Assembly (NCBI RefSeq): GCF_039962115.1
Contig: NZ_JAMPKJ010000010.1
Coordinates: 1 to 64,000 of the forward strand
DNA: 64,000 nucleotides
Direction: 5' to 3'
Origin: Funiculus sociatus GB2-C1
GTDB taxonomy: Bacteria; Cyanobacteriota; Cyanobacteriia; Cyanobacteriales; FACHB-T130
Shown: piece after piece, positions 33,131 to 43,312 of the stretch
How the letters are laid out: each line of letters begins with the position of its first letter
Numbering within the stretch: the first letter of the stretch is position 1
Made by a program: the position numbers and the translations under genes
The notes under the pieces: generated by a model
Told to the model about the DNA's origin: nothing
Databases searched by the model: none
Seen by the model: only the letters and a program-made list of their open reading frames with translations

Positions 33131-34708
33131 CTAACCACCAACCTGAATATTAACGGTTGAAGGCTGATGACTAATCGCTGGTGTCTGAGTGCTAACCACA
33201 GGCACTCCATGCAACATCGTTGTGCGGGTGACGGAACTGTTAGCTAAACTAAACAGCGGGTTAGAAAGAATTCCCGCTACAGATGTCGCTATTAACGACA
33301 GTACCAAAGTCACTTGTAAAGGACGCATTCCTGGTAAATTCCAGCGAATTTCTGGATAGTTCTTCACAGCTTCAGACATTTCTTGTGGTTCCTTGACTAC
33401 CATCATCCTCACAACGCGGATGTAGTAGTAAATGGAGACGACGCTAGTAACTAAACCTAGCAATACTAAGCCGTAAGCACCAGCTTTCCAAGCTGCCCAG
33501 AACAGGTAAATTTTACCGAAGAAGCCAGCTAGAGGCGGAATTCCTCCCAGAGAAAGTAAGCAAATGCTTAAAACTAGCGTCAAGAGCGGATCTTTTTGAT
33601 ACAGTCCTGAGTATTCGCTAATTTGGTCGGTGCCTGTGCGGAGGCTGAATAGAATCACGCAGGCGAAGCCGCCCAGGTTCATGAACAGGTATACCAACAG
33701 GTAAAAAACCATGCTGGAGTAACCTGCTTCGGTTCCGGTAATTAAACCGATCATTACGAAGCCAGCTTGGGCGATGGAAGAGTAGGCGAGTAGCCGCTTC
33801 ATGCTGGTTTGGGTGAGGGCGACGACGTTACCCAAAACCATGCTCAAAACTGCGAGGGCGGTGAAAACAAAGTGCCATTGTTCGGTGATCAGGGGGAAGG
33901 CTGTCACCATTAGGCGAATCGCGAGGGCGAAACCAGCGGCTTTGGAACCGACTGAGAGGAAGGCGACAACAGGCGTTGGCGAACCTTCATAAACGTCTGG
34001 TGTCCACTGGTGGAAGGGAACGGCGGAAATTTTGAAGGCGATACCCGCGATCGCAAATACCAAAGCTATGACTAACCCAAAGGATAAATCTGTGCTGGCG
34101 TTGGCCATTGCTGTGGCGATCGCGCTTAATTCTGTCTCTCCTCCAGATAATCCGTATAACAGCGACAGACCGTAGAGGAATATCGCGGAACTGGAAGCCC
34201 CAATCAGCAGATATTTTAACGCTGCTTCGTTGGAACGGGGATCGCGCTTCATGTATCCCGTCATCAAGTAAGAGGAGATACTGAGGGTTTCCAGGGAGAC
34301 GAAAATCATCACCAGTTCATTCGCACCTGAGAGGAACATTCCCCCCAGCGTTGCGCTGATCATAATGCCGATAAATTCTGCCAAAGATGTGCCACTCTGC
34401 TCAATGTAGCGGATGGACATCAAAATGGTGACGGCACAAGACAGGGCAATGATACCGCGAAATACTACGCTCAGGGCATCTGAGTTGAAGCCGCCGAGGA
34501 AGGAGACGGTGTTGGTGTTATCCCATTGATAGTACAGGGCTACGATAGCGGAGAGTAACCCTGCGATCGCTATGTAGGGTGTGACGCGGGAGGATGTCCG
34601 CCCTACAATCAAGTCAACCACTAGAACTGCTAACAGGGTGACAATTACAATCCCCTCTGGCAATATTGTCCCAGCATTCAGCTGGGCTGCAAGTTCAGCA
34701 AAACTCAT
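33131..34708 (-). CDS. ndhB: NAD(P)H-quinone oxidoreductase subunit 2
   Basis: 525 residues with about 14 hydrophobic helices. A proton-pumping subunit of the photosynthetic NDH-1 complex of thylakoid and plasma membranes, used in respiration and cyclic electron flow. Family segments [24 protein letters not shown] and [32 protein letters not shown] are present. The C-terminus extends a little beyond the last helix. It is single, as is usual for ndhB in cyanobacteria. ATG 34708. Confidence 0.95.
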   Translation of the reverse strand: MSFAELAAQLNAGTILPEGIVIVTLLAVLVVDLIVGRTSSRVTPYIAIAGLLSAIVALYYQWDNTNTVSFLGGFNSDALSVVFRGIIALSCAVTILMSIRYIEQSGTSLAEFIGIMISATLGGMFLSGANELVMIFVSLETLSISSYLMTGYMKRDPRSNEAALKYLLIGASSSAIFLYGLSLLYGLSGGETELSAIATAMANASTDLSFGLVIALVFAIAGIAFKISAVPFHQWTPDVYEGSPTPVVAFLSVGSKAAGFALAIRLMVTAFPLITEQWHFVFTALAVLSMVLGNVVALTQTSMKRLLAYSSIAQAGFVMIGLITGTEAGYSSMVFYLLVYLFMNLGGFACVILFSLRTGTDQISEYSGLYQKDPLLTLVLSICLLSLGGIPPLAGFFGKIYLFWAAWKAGAYGLVLLGLVTSVVSIYYYIRVVRMMVVKEPQEMSEAVKNYPEIRWNLPGMRPLQVTLVLSLIATSVAGILSNPLFSLANSSVTRTTMLHGVPVVSTQTPAISHQPSTVNIQVGG

Positions 34709-34938
34709 GAGTTATATAGGTTTTGGGTATCAGGCTTATTGTCTGGGACTCTTAATTATTATTGCGTCTCTGGCTGAGGTCTGCTCTAGTTTTTTTTGAG
34801 TGGACTGCCAAGACGCTCTCGGAGGTATCTTGTAGAGACGCAAGCGATCGCATCTGGAGATGGTGTTTAATTAAACACTAAAATAAGTCAAATAAGCGTT
34901 GATAAATCCAGAATATTTATCCCAGGTAAACAGCAATT

Positions 34939-35490
34939 GTGCAGTCTTGGTGGACTGTTACGGATGAAGAATTGATCCTCATCAGTTCTAAAAATCCCAA
35001 TTCGCAATTTGAGCGCAATGCTGACGGCACATTGGTAATTATGCCACCAACCGGAGAAATTTCCGGTAATCGAGAGGCAAAAGCCGGAGCTTATCTGGTT
35101 AGTTGGCTAGAAAGTCAGGATTTAGGCGAGGTTTTTGACCCCAGTACAGGCTTCAAAGCAAATACAGCTATTAAATTGTCGGATGCTGCTTTTGTCGCTA
35201 GGGGAAGATTAGCCGAAGATTGGGATGAGCAAGAAGATAGATTTTTAAATTTAGCTCCCGATTTTGCGATAGAAATTCGTTCTAAAACCGATAGTTTAGA
35301 AACTCTTCAGGCAAAAATGCGAGAGTACATTGATAATGGGGTGCGATTGGGATGGTTGTGTGACCGCCAGAATCAGCAAGCTTGGGTGTATCGGGCGGAT
35401 GGATCGGTGACGCAGTATCCCGCTACAGCCGTTTTAAATGGTGAGGATGTAGTGATTGGATTTACTTTAGCTGTGAGAAGTTTGTTGTAA
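34939..35490 (+). CDS. Uma2 family endonuclease
   Basis: 183 residues, starting at GTG 34939. PD-(D/E)XK-like fold of the Uma2/DUF820 type: FERNADGTLVIMPPTGEISGNREAKAGAYLVSWL, LSDAAFVARG and FAIEIRSKTDSLETLQAKMREYIDNGVRLGWL are the family blocks (Asp and the ExR pair being probable metal ligands). Very common in cyanobacteria, biological role unknown. A second member is at 61063. Confidence 0.87.
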   Translation: MQSWWTVTDEELILISSKNPNSQFERNADGTLVIMPPTGEISGNREAKAGAYLVSWLESQDLGEVFDPSTGFKANTAIKLSDAAFVARGRLAEDWDEQEDRFLNLAPDFAIEIRSKTDSLETLQAKMREYIDNGVRLGWLCDRQNQQAWVYRADGSVTQYPATAVLNGEDVVIGFTLAVRSLL

Positions 35491-35731
35491 GCGCGATCGC
35501 GTTTGGCGAAATCAACCTCCCTTGGAAGTTCATAAATTGAACTGCTAGTAATACCTTTAATCCAGTTATCAAAGTACCCTCTATTTTGATTTCAGGAATT
35601 TATTGGTTTTTAATAAATCGAAATTCCCAGCTAATCAAATTGTTTTTGAAAGCACCAGCTTTGCGATCGCTCTCCACTTCAGGCGATAAACTGGAATTAG
35701 CACTTCTTGCTCTAGCGTAAGTTTCTCAATC

Positions 35732-36025
35732 TTAATCAGCGACATATCGCCATCCTTTAGGCTCATATTCCCGCTGAATTCGCACCATCCAATCGCCTTG
35801 AGGAATAGAAATAGCGTTATGCTCCTCGTGGGTTAAAGTTGCTGTCTCCGAAAGGACGCGCAGATACAGTGTGCCATTTGCCTCGTAGAGTTCAGCTTGT
35901 CCGTCACTGATCCGGTGCTTGTGTCCAGTCACCTCGCCTTCCGCTAAAGTCAGGTGAGATAGCTTTTGTCCCTCGGTTTTCTCAACGCAAAGTAAAATTA
36001 CATCGCCTTGTCGAATCGGTTGCAT
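35732..36025 (-). CDS. Small conserved hypothetical protein
   Basis: 97 residues with a well-defined fold: QGDVILLCVE at the N-terminus, LAEGEVTGHKHRI, an aspartate/glutamate turn, LTHEEHNAISIPQGDW and VRIQREYEPKGWRYVAD. The His-rich TGHKH and EEH segments could bind metal. Similar proteins occur in many bacteria with no known role. It lies between the Uma2 gene and topA on the opposite strand. ATG 36025. Confidence 0.72.
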   Translation of the reverse strand: MQPIRQGDVILLCVEKTEGQKLSHLTLAEGEVTGHKHRISDGQAELYEANGTLYLRVLSETATLTHEEHNAISIPQGDWMVRIQREYEPKGWRYVAD

Positions 36026-36268
36026 CGCTTATGCTCCTACTGCTAGGCGCGTTTAGCCTATATGTTGGCATCTATTCTGGCACAGGATAGAAAGTCGTCA
36101 AGGTCGCCATTAAGATTCCATATAAGTTAAACATTGAGATAGCTTTAAATTAAGTCTGGCGACGCAAGGGCATATGCCGCTCTTTTTGCGAGCCACCGCC
36201 AGTCTTAAAACCTCCTCCAGGCAAGCTTTAGCCGTGCTCCATCAGGCTTGAGTCTGTGGGCGCATCCC

Positions 36269-36297
36269 TTGACATTTGGCATAAATTAATTTAATAA
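36269..36297 (+). promoter_or_regulatory. Predicted topA promoter
   Basis: TTGACA at 36269-36274, 17-base spacer, TAATAA at 36292-36297, about 35 bases before the topA ATG. This is a near-consensus sigma-70 promoter. Confidence 0.6.
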
Positions 36298-36332
36298 GAC
36301 TGTTCAGCCCAGCTGCTATTCCGGAAGTTCCC

Positions 36333-38984
36333 ATGTCAACCCTCGTCATCGTCGAATCCCCCACCAAAGCACGCACCATCAGTAAATTTCTGCCCTCCAC
36401 CTACCGCGTCGAGGCGTCGATGGGTCATGTGCGCGACCTTCCCCAATCTGGTAAAGAAATTCCCGAAGCTTACAAAGGGGAAAAATGGGCGCAGCTAGGG
36501 GTAAATGTGGATGCCGATTTTGAACCCCTGTATGTTGTCCCCAGCGATAAAAAGAAGATAGTCACTACCCTAAAAAACGCCTTGAAAGAGGCTGATGAGT
36601 TGGTGCTGGCAACTGACGAAGACCGCGAAGGCGAAAGCATATCGTGGCATTTATTGCAACTGCTGAAGCCGAAGGTTCCCATTAAGCGCATGGTGTTTCA
36701 CGAAATCACCAAAGAAGCCATCCGCGATGCTTTGAAAAACTGCCGCAGTATTGATGAGCAGGTGGTACGCGCTCAAGAAACACGGCGAATTCTCGACCGA
36801 CTGGTAGGTTATACCCTGTCGCCGCTGCTGTGGAAGAAAATCTCCTATGGGTTATCGGCGGGACGGGTGCAGTCTGTAGCGGTACGGTTGTTGGTGAACC
36901 GGGAACGCCAGCGTCGCGCTTTCCGCCAAGGTACTTATTGGGATCTGAAGGCAACTTTAAGCAAAGATAAGACCCCTTTTGAGGCGCGGCTTGTTAACTT
37001 TAGAGGAACTAGGGTCGCTACGGGAAGCGATTTTGATGAAGCTACGGGACAAATTGTTGCTGGTCGCAATGTGGTTTTGCTCTCGGAAGAGGAAGCCAGA
37101 AGCTTAGAGGCGGGACTGGCTGATAAAACTTGGACAGTGGCTGATTTGGAAGAAAGACCAGTTACTCGCAAACCTTCGCCACCGTTCACCACCTCGACGC
37201 TGCAACAGGAGGCTAACCGAAAACTGCACCTGTCGGCGCGGGATACAATGCGGACTGCTCAAAGTTTGTACGAGCAGGGGTATATTACCTATATGCGGAC
37301 GGATTCGGTGCATTTGTCTGGGCAAGCGATCGCAGCTGCTCGCAGTTGTGTCGAAAAAATGTACGGCAAGGAGTTTCTCAGTCCGGAACCCCGCCAGTAC
37401 ACCACCAAAAGCAAAGGCGCACAAGAGGCACACGAAGCCATCCGTCCTGCTGGTGCCACTTTCCGCACTCCTGATGAAACTGGTTTGAGTGGTCGGGAAA
37501 AAGCTCTTTACGACCTGATTTGGAAGCGCACTGTCGCTACTCAAATGGCAGACTCACGCCAAACTCAAATTACCGTGCAGTTGCAAGTGGAAGACGCGGG
37601 TTTTCGCGCCAGTGGCAAACGGATTGATTTCTATGGCTTTTTACGCGCCTATGTGGAAGGTTCCGACGATCCAGAGGCAGCACTGGAAAACATGGAAGTA
37701 ATTTTACCTTCTCTGAAAAAAGGCGATCGCCCAAACTGCACTAAGCTAGAATCCATCGGTCACGAAACTCAACCGCCCGCACGATACACCGAAGCTTCCC
37801 TAGTAAAAACCTTAGAAAGCGAAGGGATTGGTCGTCCTAGCACCTACGCCAGCATCATTGGCACGATTATTGACCGGGGCTATGCTCAGATGAATGGTAA
37901 CGCCCTAGTTCCCACCTTCACAGCCTTTGCTGTCACGGCGCTGCTAGAAAAATATTTTCCCGACTTGGTGAATACCAGCTTCACTTCCAAGATGGAGCAA
38001 ACCCTGGATGAAATCTCGACTGGGGAAGCTAAATGGTTGCCATATCTGCAAAAGTTCTACTTGGGAGACCAGGGTCTGGCAACCCAAGTTAAGGAACGGG
38101 AAAACGAGATCGATGCTACAGATGCCCGTACCATCGAATTAGACGATCTCGGTGGCGCAAAAGTCCGGATTGGTCAATATGGCCCTTACATTGAGGCGGA
38201 GAATGGCTCTGAAGCAGTCAAAGCCTCAATTCCCAAGGATCTTACCCCGTCAGACATTGATGCCGATTTAGTCGAGACGCTGCTACAGCAGAAAACCGAA
38301 GGCCCCGACAAAGTAGGCTTGCATCCGGAAACTGGGGAACCGATTTATGTGCTAATTGGCACCTACGGCCCCTATGTCCAGCTAGGCGATGCTACGGAGG
38401 AAAATAAAAAACCCAAACGTGCCTCCCTGCTTAAAGGTGTCAACATCGAAGATGTCACCTTAGACATGGCGGTAGGTTTGCTGTCTTTGCCGCGTAATTT
38501 GGGCATTAACCCAGCTACAGGGGGCAAAGTCCAAGCAGGGTTGGGGCGTTTTGGCCCTTACGTTGTCCACGACCAAGGCAAGGAGGGGAAAGAATACCGC
38601 TCTTTGAAAGCTGGCGATGATGTATTGACAATTGGGCTAGAACGCGCAATAGAGCTACTGTCGGAGCCGAAAAAGGGACGCGGCGGTACTCGCAGCAAGT
38701 CTAAGGCACCCTTACGGGAACTCGGTACTCACCCAGCAGACAATGAACCAGTGAATATCTACGATGGCCCCTATGGTGCTTATGTGAAACATGGCAAAGT
38801 AAATGCTTCGCTTCCAGAAGGGGAAACGGTGGAAAATATAACGCTCGAAACTGCACTGAAAGCTTTAGCAGAAAAGGCAGGTTCGACGAAAACCACTCGC
38901 AAGTCAACGGCTAAGAGTGGAACTACTAAGAAAACCACAACTACGAAGAAGACTACATCTACTACTAAGAAAAAATCTTCCTAG
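36333..38984 (+). CDS. topA: DNA topoisomerase I
   Basis: 883 residues. Type IA topoisomerase that relaxes negative supercoils. Toprim motifs ESPTKARTI (residues 8-16) and DEDREGE (about 95-101) bind metal. The active-site Tyr lies in [10 protein letters not shown] (about residue 325). After the core, the C-terminus has several GPYV(Q/V/K) repeats instead of zinc fingers, then a Lys/Thr-rich tail ([18 protein letters not shown]). ATG 36333. The size fits cyanobacterial TopA. Confidence 0.96.
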   Translation: MSTLVIVESPTKARTISKFLPSTYRVEASMGHVRDLPQSGKEIPEAYKGEKWAQLGVNVDADFEPLYVVPSDKKKIVTTLKNALKEADELVLATDEDREGESISWHLLQLLKPKVPIKRMVFHEITKEAIRDALKNCRSIDEQVVRAQETRRILDRLVGYTLSPLLWKKISYGLSAGRVQSVAVRLLVNRERQRRAFRQGTYWDLKATLSKDKTPFEARLVNFRGTRVATGSDFDEATGQIVAGRNVVLLSEEEARSLEAGLADKTWTVADLEERPVTRKPSPPFTTSTLQQEANRKLHLSARDTMRTAQSLYEQGYITYMRTDSVHLSGQAIAAARSCVEKMYGKEFLSPEPRQYTTKSKGAQEAHEAIRPAGATFRTPDETGLSGREKALYDLIWKRTVATQMADSRQTQITVQLQVEDAGFRASGKRIDFYGFLRAYVEGSDDPEAALENMEVILPSLKKGDRPNCTKLESIGHETQPPARYTEASLVKTLESEGIGRPSTYASIIGTIIDRGYAQMNGNALVPTFTAFAVTALLEKYFPDLVNTSFTSKMEQTLDEISTGEAKWLPYLQKFYLGDQGLATQVKERENEIDATDARTIELDDLGGAKVRIGQYGPYIEAENGSEAVKASIPKDLTPSDIDADLVETLLQQKTEGPDKVGLHPETGEPIYVLIGTYGPYVQLGDATEENKKPKRASLLKGVNIEDVTLDMAVGLLSLPRNLGINPATGGKVQAGLGRFGPYVVHDQGKEGKEYRSLKAGDDVLTIGLERAIELLSEPKKGRGGTRSKSKAPLRELGTHPADNEPVNIYDGPYGAYVKHGKVNASLPEGETVENITLETALKALAEKAGSTKTTRKSTAKSGTTKKTTTTKKTTSTTKKKSS

Positions 38985-38991
38985 TAGAATT

Positions 38992-39022
38992 GATGCGATC
39001 GCTCTTTGAAAGCGATCGCATC
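38992..39022 (+). terminator. HIP1-containing hairpin after topA
   Basis: GATGCGATCGCT / AGCGATCGCATC perfect 12-bp stem, 7-base loop, containing two HIP1 octamers. It lies 8 bases past the topA stop. No T-run, so it may stabilise the message rather than terminate. Confidence 0.5.
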
Positions 39023-39086
39023 TGCTGCTTCACAGTATCAGTAGTCATAGAAATTTACATTTGGTAATTGGTGGATTTTTTCCCAA

Positions 39087-39115
39087 TTGTAGAGACGTTG
39101 TATACGTCTCTACAA
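39087..39115. terminator. TTGTAGAGACG palindrome between topA and ald
   Basis: TTGTAGAGACGT / ACGTCTCTACAA inverted repeat between the convergent topA and ald genes, about 20 bases downstream of the ald stop. Possibly a bidirectional terminator. Confidence 0.45.
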
Positions 39116-39133
39116 TATCCGATTATCAATTAT

Positions 39134-40225
39134 CTAATGGGCTAAATCTGGGAAAACCTCCTGCACAGCAGGATGCACTAACCGATGATTCTGTACATTC
39201 ACACCCCTCGCCAAAGCCGGGTCTAATTCTAATGCTTTCATGCCTTGATTCGCCAATTTCAAGACATAGGGTAAGGTACTATTATTAAGTGCCTGAGTTG
39301 CAGTCCAGGGAACTGCTCCCGGCATATTAGGAACACCGTAATGAACAACACCCTCCTCTATATATGTAGGATTAGTGTGAGATGTAGGGCGCAGCGTCTC
39401 CACACATCCGCCTTGGTCTACAGCCACATCTACAATTACCGAACCGGGAAGCATCTGTTTTACTAAACTTCTCGTTACGAGGATGGGGGCGCGACGTCCT
39501 AACATTAAAACTGCACCAATAAGTAAGTCTGCTTCTCTGACAACGGCTTCAATTTGCAGAGAGTTACTATAAAGCAGTTCAACTCTGGAACCAAAGAGGG
39601 TTTCCAAATAAGCTAAGCGCTCGACATTGACATCCAAAATCTGCACATGAGCGCCTACACCTACCGCCATTCTTGCGGCTTCTGTACCAACGACGCCGCC
39701 TCCTAAAATTACGACTTTACCAGGACGAACGCCGGGAACGCCGCCTAAGAGAACTCCGCGACCTCCTTGCTGGCGTTCGAGAAATCTTGCCCCAAATTGG
39801 ACGGCGAGGCGACCAGCGATGATACTCATGGGGGTGAGGAGAGGCAGAGTTTTTTTGTCTGGTATTTCTACGGTTTCGTAAGCGATCGCGCAAACTCCAC
39901 TATCAATCAAATTCTCGGTTAAAGTCCGATCTGCTGCTAAGTGTAAATAAGTAAACAGCAGCTGCTCTTTCTGGATAAACTCGTACTCGTGCTTGAGTGG
40001 TTCTTTCACCTTAACTACGAGTTCTCGATTCCAAGCGTCCTTAGCTTGGGAGACAATTTTCGCCCCAGCAAGAATAAAATCTTCATCGGTGAAGCCAGCA
40101 CCAACACCAGCGCCACTTTCCACAAATACTGCATGACCATTTTCATACAATACCCGGACGCTGCTACGACTTAACCCGACTCGAAATTCTTGATCTTTGG
40201 TTTCCTTGGGAACGCCAATTTCCAT
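39134..40225 (-). CDS. ald: Alanine dehydrogenase
   Basis: 363 residues. NAD-dependent interconversion of L-alanine with pyruvate and ammonium, used in nitrogen metabolism. MEIGVPKETKDQEFRVGL and GAGVGAGFTDEDFILAGA at the N-terminus, and the NAD-binding VRPGKVVILGGGVVGTEAARMAVG around residue 165 are diagnostic. PTYIEEGVVHYGVPNMPGAVP is the conserved C-terminal block. ATG 40225. Confidence 0.95.
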   Translation of the reverse strand: MEIGVPKETKDQEFRVGLSRSSVRVLYENGHAVFVESGAGVGAGFTDEDFILAGAKIVSQAKDAWNRELVVKVKEPLKHEYEFIQKEQLLFTYLHLAADRTLTENLIDSGVCAIAYETVEIPDKKTLPLLTPMSIIAGRLAVQFGARFLERQQGGRGVLLGGVPGVRPGKVVILGGGVVGTEAARMAVGVGAHVQILDVNVERLAYLETLFGSRVELLYSNSLQIEAVVREADLLIGAVLMLGRRAPILVTRSLVKQMLPGSVIVDVAVDQGGCVETLRPTSHTNPTYIEEGVVHYGVPNMPGAVPWTATQALNNSTLPYVLKLANQGMKALELDPALARGVNVQNHRLVHPAVQEVFPDLAH

Positions 40226-40747
40226 TTCTCACCTCGATGATTAGCTTTGTTATTATTGGCCGTATCTACAACTAATATCTATTAGTTGCACATTGGAAAA
40301 GTTACTCTATAAAGGTATAGAGAGTTTAAGTTTTACTTTTCTTCTTTAACTGAATTTTTGTGTATTTGTCTCTAGGCAAAGAGTGAAGTTTTTCTCTCCT
40401 ATTTGGGAGAAGCCCTTTAAGAAGGCTGCTATAACAATTATAATTGAGTTATAAAAGTTCCAATTTACACCAAAGTCGGTAACTTTATCAAAACCAGGTT
40501 TCTTTGGCTTCACAAAGCATAAAGGAATTGCTATATCCTATCGAAAGCATTTAAAACTCAAAACGGAAAATCTCAAAATTCCGTTGCAGATGAAGTGGCT
40601 GCCCCACCCAAAGCAAGCTAAGGCATGGTCATCACAGAAGTTTATGATATTTCGTGCTTTCCCATTGACTCAAGGACTAGCACCTTTAAAATATATTAAG
40701 GATTGTAAAATACTCTAGAAGCATCAAGACGTAAGGATTGCCAAACT
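40226..40747. other. Spacer of about 520 bases, no gene seen
   Basis: AT-rich. A MITE-like remnant lies at about 40428-40535 (ends CTATAACAATTATAATTGAG and AAAGGAATTGCTATAT). The rest contains upstream sequences of ald and of the high-light-inducible gene, without a motif I can name. Confidence 0.5.
40428..40535. mobile_element. Degenerate MITE-like element, TATAGCAATCC family
   Basis: The right end (TTCACAAAGCATAAAGGAAT, then TGCTATAT) matches the TTCACGAATNATTTAGGA end of the 9.9 and 16.4 kb elements. The left end CTATAACAATTATAATTGAG is more diverged. Boundaries are approximate. Confidence 0.35.
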
Positions 40748-40918
40748 ATGACCCAACTTCAACCCACCGTCACTCCCAAGCTGGAGCAGCCAAAGTTTGG
40801 CTTTAATGATTACGCAGAGCGCTTGAATGGTCGAGCGGCAATGATTGGCTTTCTGCTGATGGTGATTATCGAATACGTCACTGGGAAAGGTGTACTATCC
40901 TGGCTGGGCTTGCAATAA
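40748..40918 (+). CDS. High-light-inducible one-helix protein (HLIP)
   Basis: 56 residues, ATG 40748 to TAA 40918. ERLNGRAAMIGFLLMVIIEYVTG carries the chlorophyll-binding ExxNGRxAMxGF helix shared with light-harvesting proteins. Single-helix thylakoid proteins of this type bind chlorophyll and carotenoid and protect photosystem assembly under high light. It has a short polar N-terminus and no regulatory motif that I can recognise upstream. Confidence 0.92.
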   Translation: MTQLQPTVTPKLEQPKFGFNDYAERLNGRAAMIGFLLMVIIEYVTGKGVLSWLGLQ

Positions 40919-41140
40919 TCAGGAATCTTGACTTTAGGACTGAGGAATGAGGAAGAAGATAAGCGATAGGATGTGTCTTATTCACTCAGCACTCAGTCCG
41001 CGATAGAAGCGCCGTGAGAGCTATGATGGCTCAGTCTGGGAGCAACCGATGTGTGATGCTTGTTTTCTAACTTCAGGCTCCTGACTGCTAGATGAGATAA
41101 CCTGAAATTAGAATAAATACTATAGGGAATAGAGTAAGTC

Positions 41141-41437
41141 GTGATGAATGCTTTGATGCCTAGATTTTTGAAGTCAGCTTACCGTAAAGAACCAATTACC
41201 AGTTTTATTGTCATTGTTGGTGCCGTAGATGCAGTGATTGGCGGAGTGGATCAAAGCTGGTCATTGCTGACCTTTGGAGTGGCGATGGTGGGGATAGCGA
41301 TCGCTCTGCGGTGGTGGCAGCAGCAGCAACATGAAGTTGAACCCCAACCCCAAAAAGCACAACGCTATCTCCCCGCTTCTTCCCCCCGGACGGCTTTACC
41401 TACACTGAGTGCATCTAAGCACAATCCACGCCAGTAA
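41141..41437 (+). CDS. Small membrane protein, unknown
   Basis: 98 residues with two hydrophobic segments (about 19-37 SFIVIVGAVDAVIGGV and 42-60 LTFGVAMVGIAIALRWW), followed by a Gln/Pro-rich tail. GTG 41141 and ATG 41144 are both possible starts. It precedes merR by 21 bases and may be co-transcribed. No family recognised. Confidence 0.65.
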   Translation: MMNALMPRFLKSAYRKEPITSFIVIVGAVDAVIGGVDQSWSLLTFGVAMVGIAIALRWWQQQQHEVEPQPQKAQRYLPASSPRTALPTLSASKHNPRQ

Positions 41438-41458
41438 AGACTTTGTAAGCATACAAGA

Positions 41459-41887
41459 ATGATAGCCACTTCTACTTCAGGTAAATGGCTGAAAATTGGT
41501 GAAGTTGCACATCGTAGTGGTCTTTCGGTGAAAACTATTCGCTACTACGAAGATATTGGGCTATTGTCCCCAGTGGTGAAACGAACAGAATCCGGCTATC
41601 GACTGTTTAGTAGCGAGATAATTAATCGGCTGGCGTTCATCAAGCGATCGCAATCTCTCGGACTTAGTTTGGGCGAGATACAAGAAATTTTAGCTGTCCA
41701 CGACGGGGGGGAGTTGCCTTGTGGTGCATTAAAACAGCATCTGCTTTCCAAAGTAGACGCGATCGCTTCTCAAATTGAATCCCTCGAAATCCTCAAAGCT
41801 GAACTACAAGGGTTACTCTCTGGTTGGCAAGACCGTCCACCCGCTCACCGCATCGATCGGACTATTTGCCCAAATATCCAAGATTAA
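41459..41887 (+). CDS. MerR-family transcriptional regulator
   Basis: 142 residues. Winged helix-turn-helix (residues 11-50, LKIGEVAHRSGLSVKTIRYYEDIGLLSP) and a long dimerisation helix. Cys88 (LPCGAL) and Cys137 (TICPNI) lie where metal-sensing members carry ligands, with His130 nearby; the middle Cys of the typical trio is absent, so the metal is uncertain (Zn, Cu, Cd or another thiophilic ion). No metal efflux pump is adjacent. Confidence 0.9.
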   Translation: MIATSTSGKWLKIGEVAHRSGLSVKTIRYYEDIGLLSPVVKRTESGYRLFSSEIINRLAFIKRSQSLGLSLGEIQEILAVHDGGELPCGALKQHLLSKVDAIASQIESLEILKAELQGLLSGWQDRPPAHRIDRTICPNIQD

Positions 41888-41916
41888 AGGCAAAACAAAA
41901 AAGGTAGAAAATTAGA

Positions 41917-43035
41917 ATGAAAAAGGAAAAGTGCCAAAATTTAAAGTTACGTATATCGAGAAAAACAGAAAAACGTAATTTTATTTACACTTTTCTCTTT
42001 TTCCCTACTTTTATATTTTGCCTTTTACCTTTCGCCTTTTTTCAAGTTAAGGCTCAGACTGAAATTCCCCAGGTTCTGCCGTCTGAAACTTCAGACACCT
42101 CACTACCTCAAGCCTGGAGAAATGTGCAGCTCATCCGCACACTCAAAGGTCACTCCACAACTGTTGAATCCTTAGCTTTCAGTCCTGATGGGACAATTCT
42201 TATTAGTGGGGGCAGTGACAATGAGGGCAGAATTAGATTTTGGTGGTTAAAAACAGGGAGACAAGTTTCTAACCTCCGGGCGCATCGTCGGGCAGTTCTT
42301 GCCCTAAAATTTAGCCCCGATGGAGAAACATTGACCAGTTCTAGTAATGACTCTTCACTCAATTTTTGGAACTGGAAAACTGGAAAATATACTCGTACCT
42401 TTTTAGACCACACGAGTAACATTTTGTCAACAGCAATCACGCCAGATAATGAAATTCTGGTGACAGGTGCTTTGGATGGAATTAGAGCATGGAATCTGAA
42501 GACACAGCGCCCTATATATACTTTGGTGCGGTTTGATAACCAAACCTACGCTGTAGCGGCTAGTTCGCAAGGAGATATCCTTGCAAGTGGGGGTAGAGAC
42601 CCAGTAATTAAACTGTGGAACATAAAAACTGGAAGCTCCATTGGTTCAATTCCGGGGCATTCTGGTGCAATCAGCACCCTGGCATTTGACCCTAGAGGTA
42701 ATATTTTGGTCAGTGGCAGCTATGACCGCACAATTAAAGTTTGGAATTTAACAACTGCGCGATCGCTCTACACGCTTTCGGGACATACAGGCTTGATTCG
42801 GGCTATTGCCATCCATCCTTCGGGAGAAATGCTTGCCAGTGCCAGCCGTGATGGTGTTCGCTTGTGGAACTTGAGAACTGGGGAGCTAATAGCCTTACTT
42901 GTAGGACATTCAGACTGGGTGAACTCGGTAGCTTTTAGTCCTGATGGAAGCACCCTTGCCACTGGCGGTTTTGATAGAACAATTAAAATTTGGCAAGTTC
43001 CCGCCACACAAACTGATACTCAAGTAAGGAAATAG
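41917..43035 (+). CDS. Exported WD40 repeat protein
   Basis: 372 residues. After a basic N-terminus (about 1-25) comes a hydrophobic signal segment (FLFFPTFIFCLLPFAFFQVKAQ), so the seven WD40 repeats (about 70-365) form a beta-propeller in the periplasm or on the membrane. Repeats end in IKLWN, RAWN or IKIW. The signal is encoded by the TTTTGCCTTTT word common in spacers. It precedes the multi-PAS kinase by 280 bases. Role unknown. Confidence 0.85.
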   Translation: MKKEKCQNLKLRISRKTEKRNFIYTFLFFPTFIFCLLPFAFFQVKAQTEIPQVLPSETSDTSLPQAWRNVQLIRTLKGHSTTVESLAFSPDGTILISGGSDNEGRIRFWWLKTGRQVSNLRAHRRAVLALKFSPDGETLTSSSNDSSLNFWNWKTGKYTRTFLDHTSNILSTAITPDNEILVTGALDGIRAWNLKTQRPIYTLVRFDNQTYAVAASSQGDILASGGRDPVIKLWNIKTGSSIGSIPGHSGAISTLAFDPRGNILVSGSYDRTIKVWNLTTARSLYTLSGHTGLIRAIAIHPSGEMLASASRDGVRLWNLRTGELIALLVGHSDWVNSVAFSPDGSTLATGGFDRTIKIWQVPATQTDTQVRK

Positions 43036-43312
43036 ATTGTTTGACCTCTCTCCCAACCCCTGACCTGGAAGGAGAGAAGAGTTTTTACCCGCTTCCCAGA
43101 AAAAAAGTTCTTCCTTGAGAGGCAGTTCTTCAGGTCTGTGTTGGGGGCTTCTGTAGGGACATTGCCATTTCCCTGCCAACGTGGACTGAACACTATAACC
43201 GCGATATATTCCAGCCAACGGAGAAACCCTATATAACGCTATATAGAGATTAGGAGTCCATTTTTGGGAAAACTAATTTTAGTTCTTTATAAGACTTAGG
43301 AAGTAAAGACTG

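Noticed and set aside
34939-35490. Uma2 gene as part of a toxin-antitoxin or restriction system
   Set aside because: No methyltransferase or antitoxin is adjacent, and Uma2 genes are numerous and isolated in cyanobacteria.
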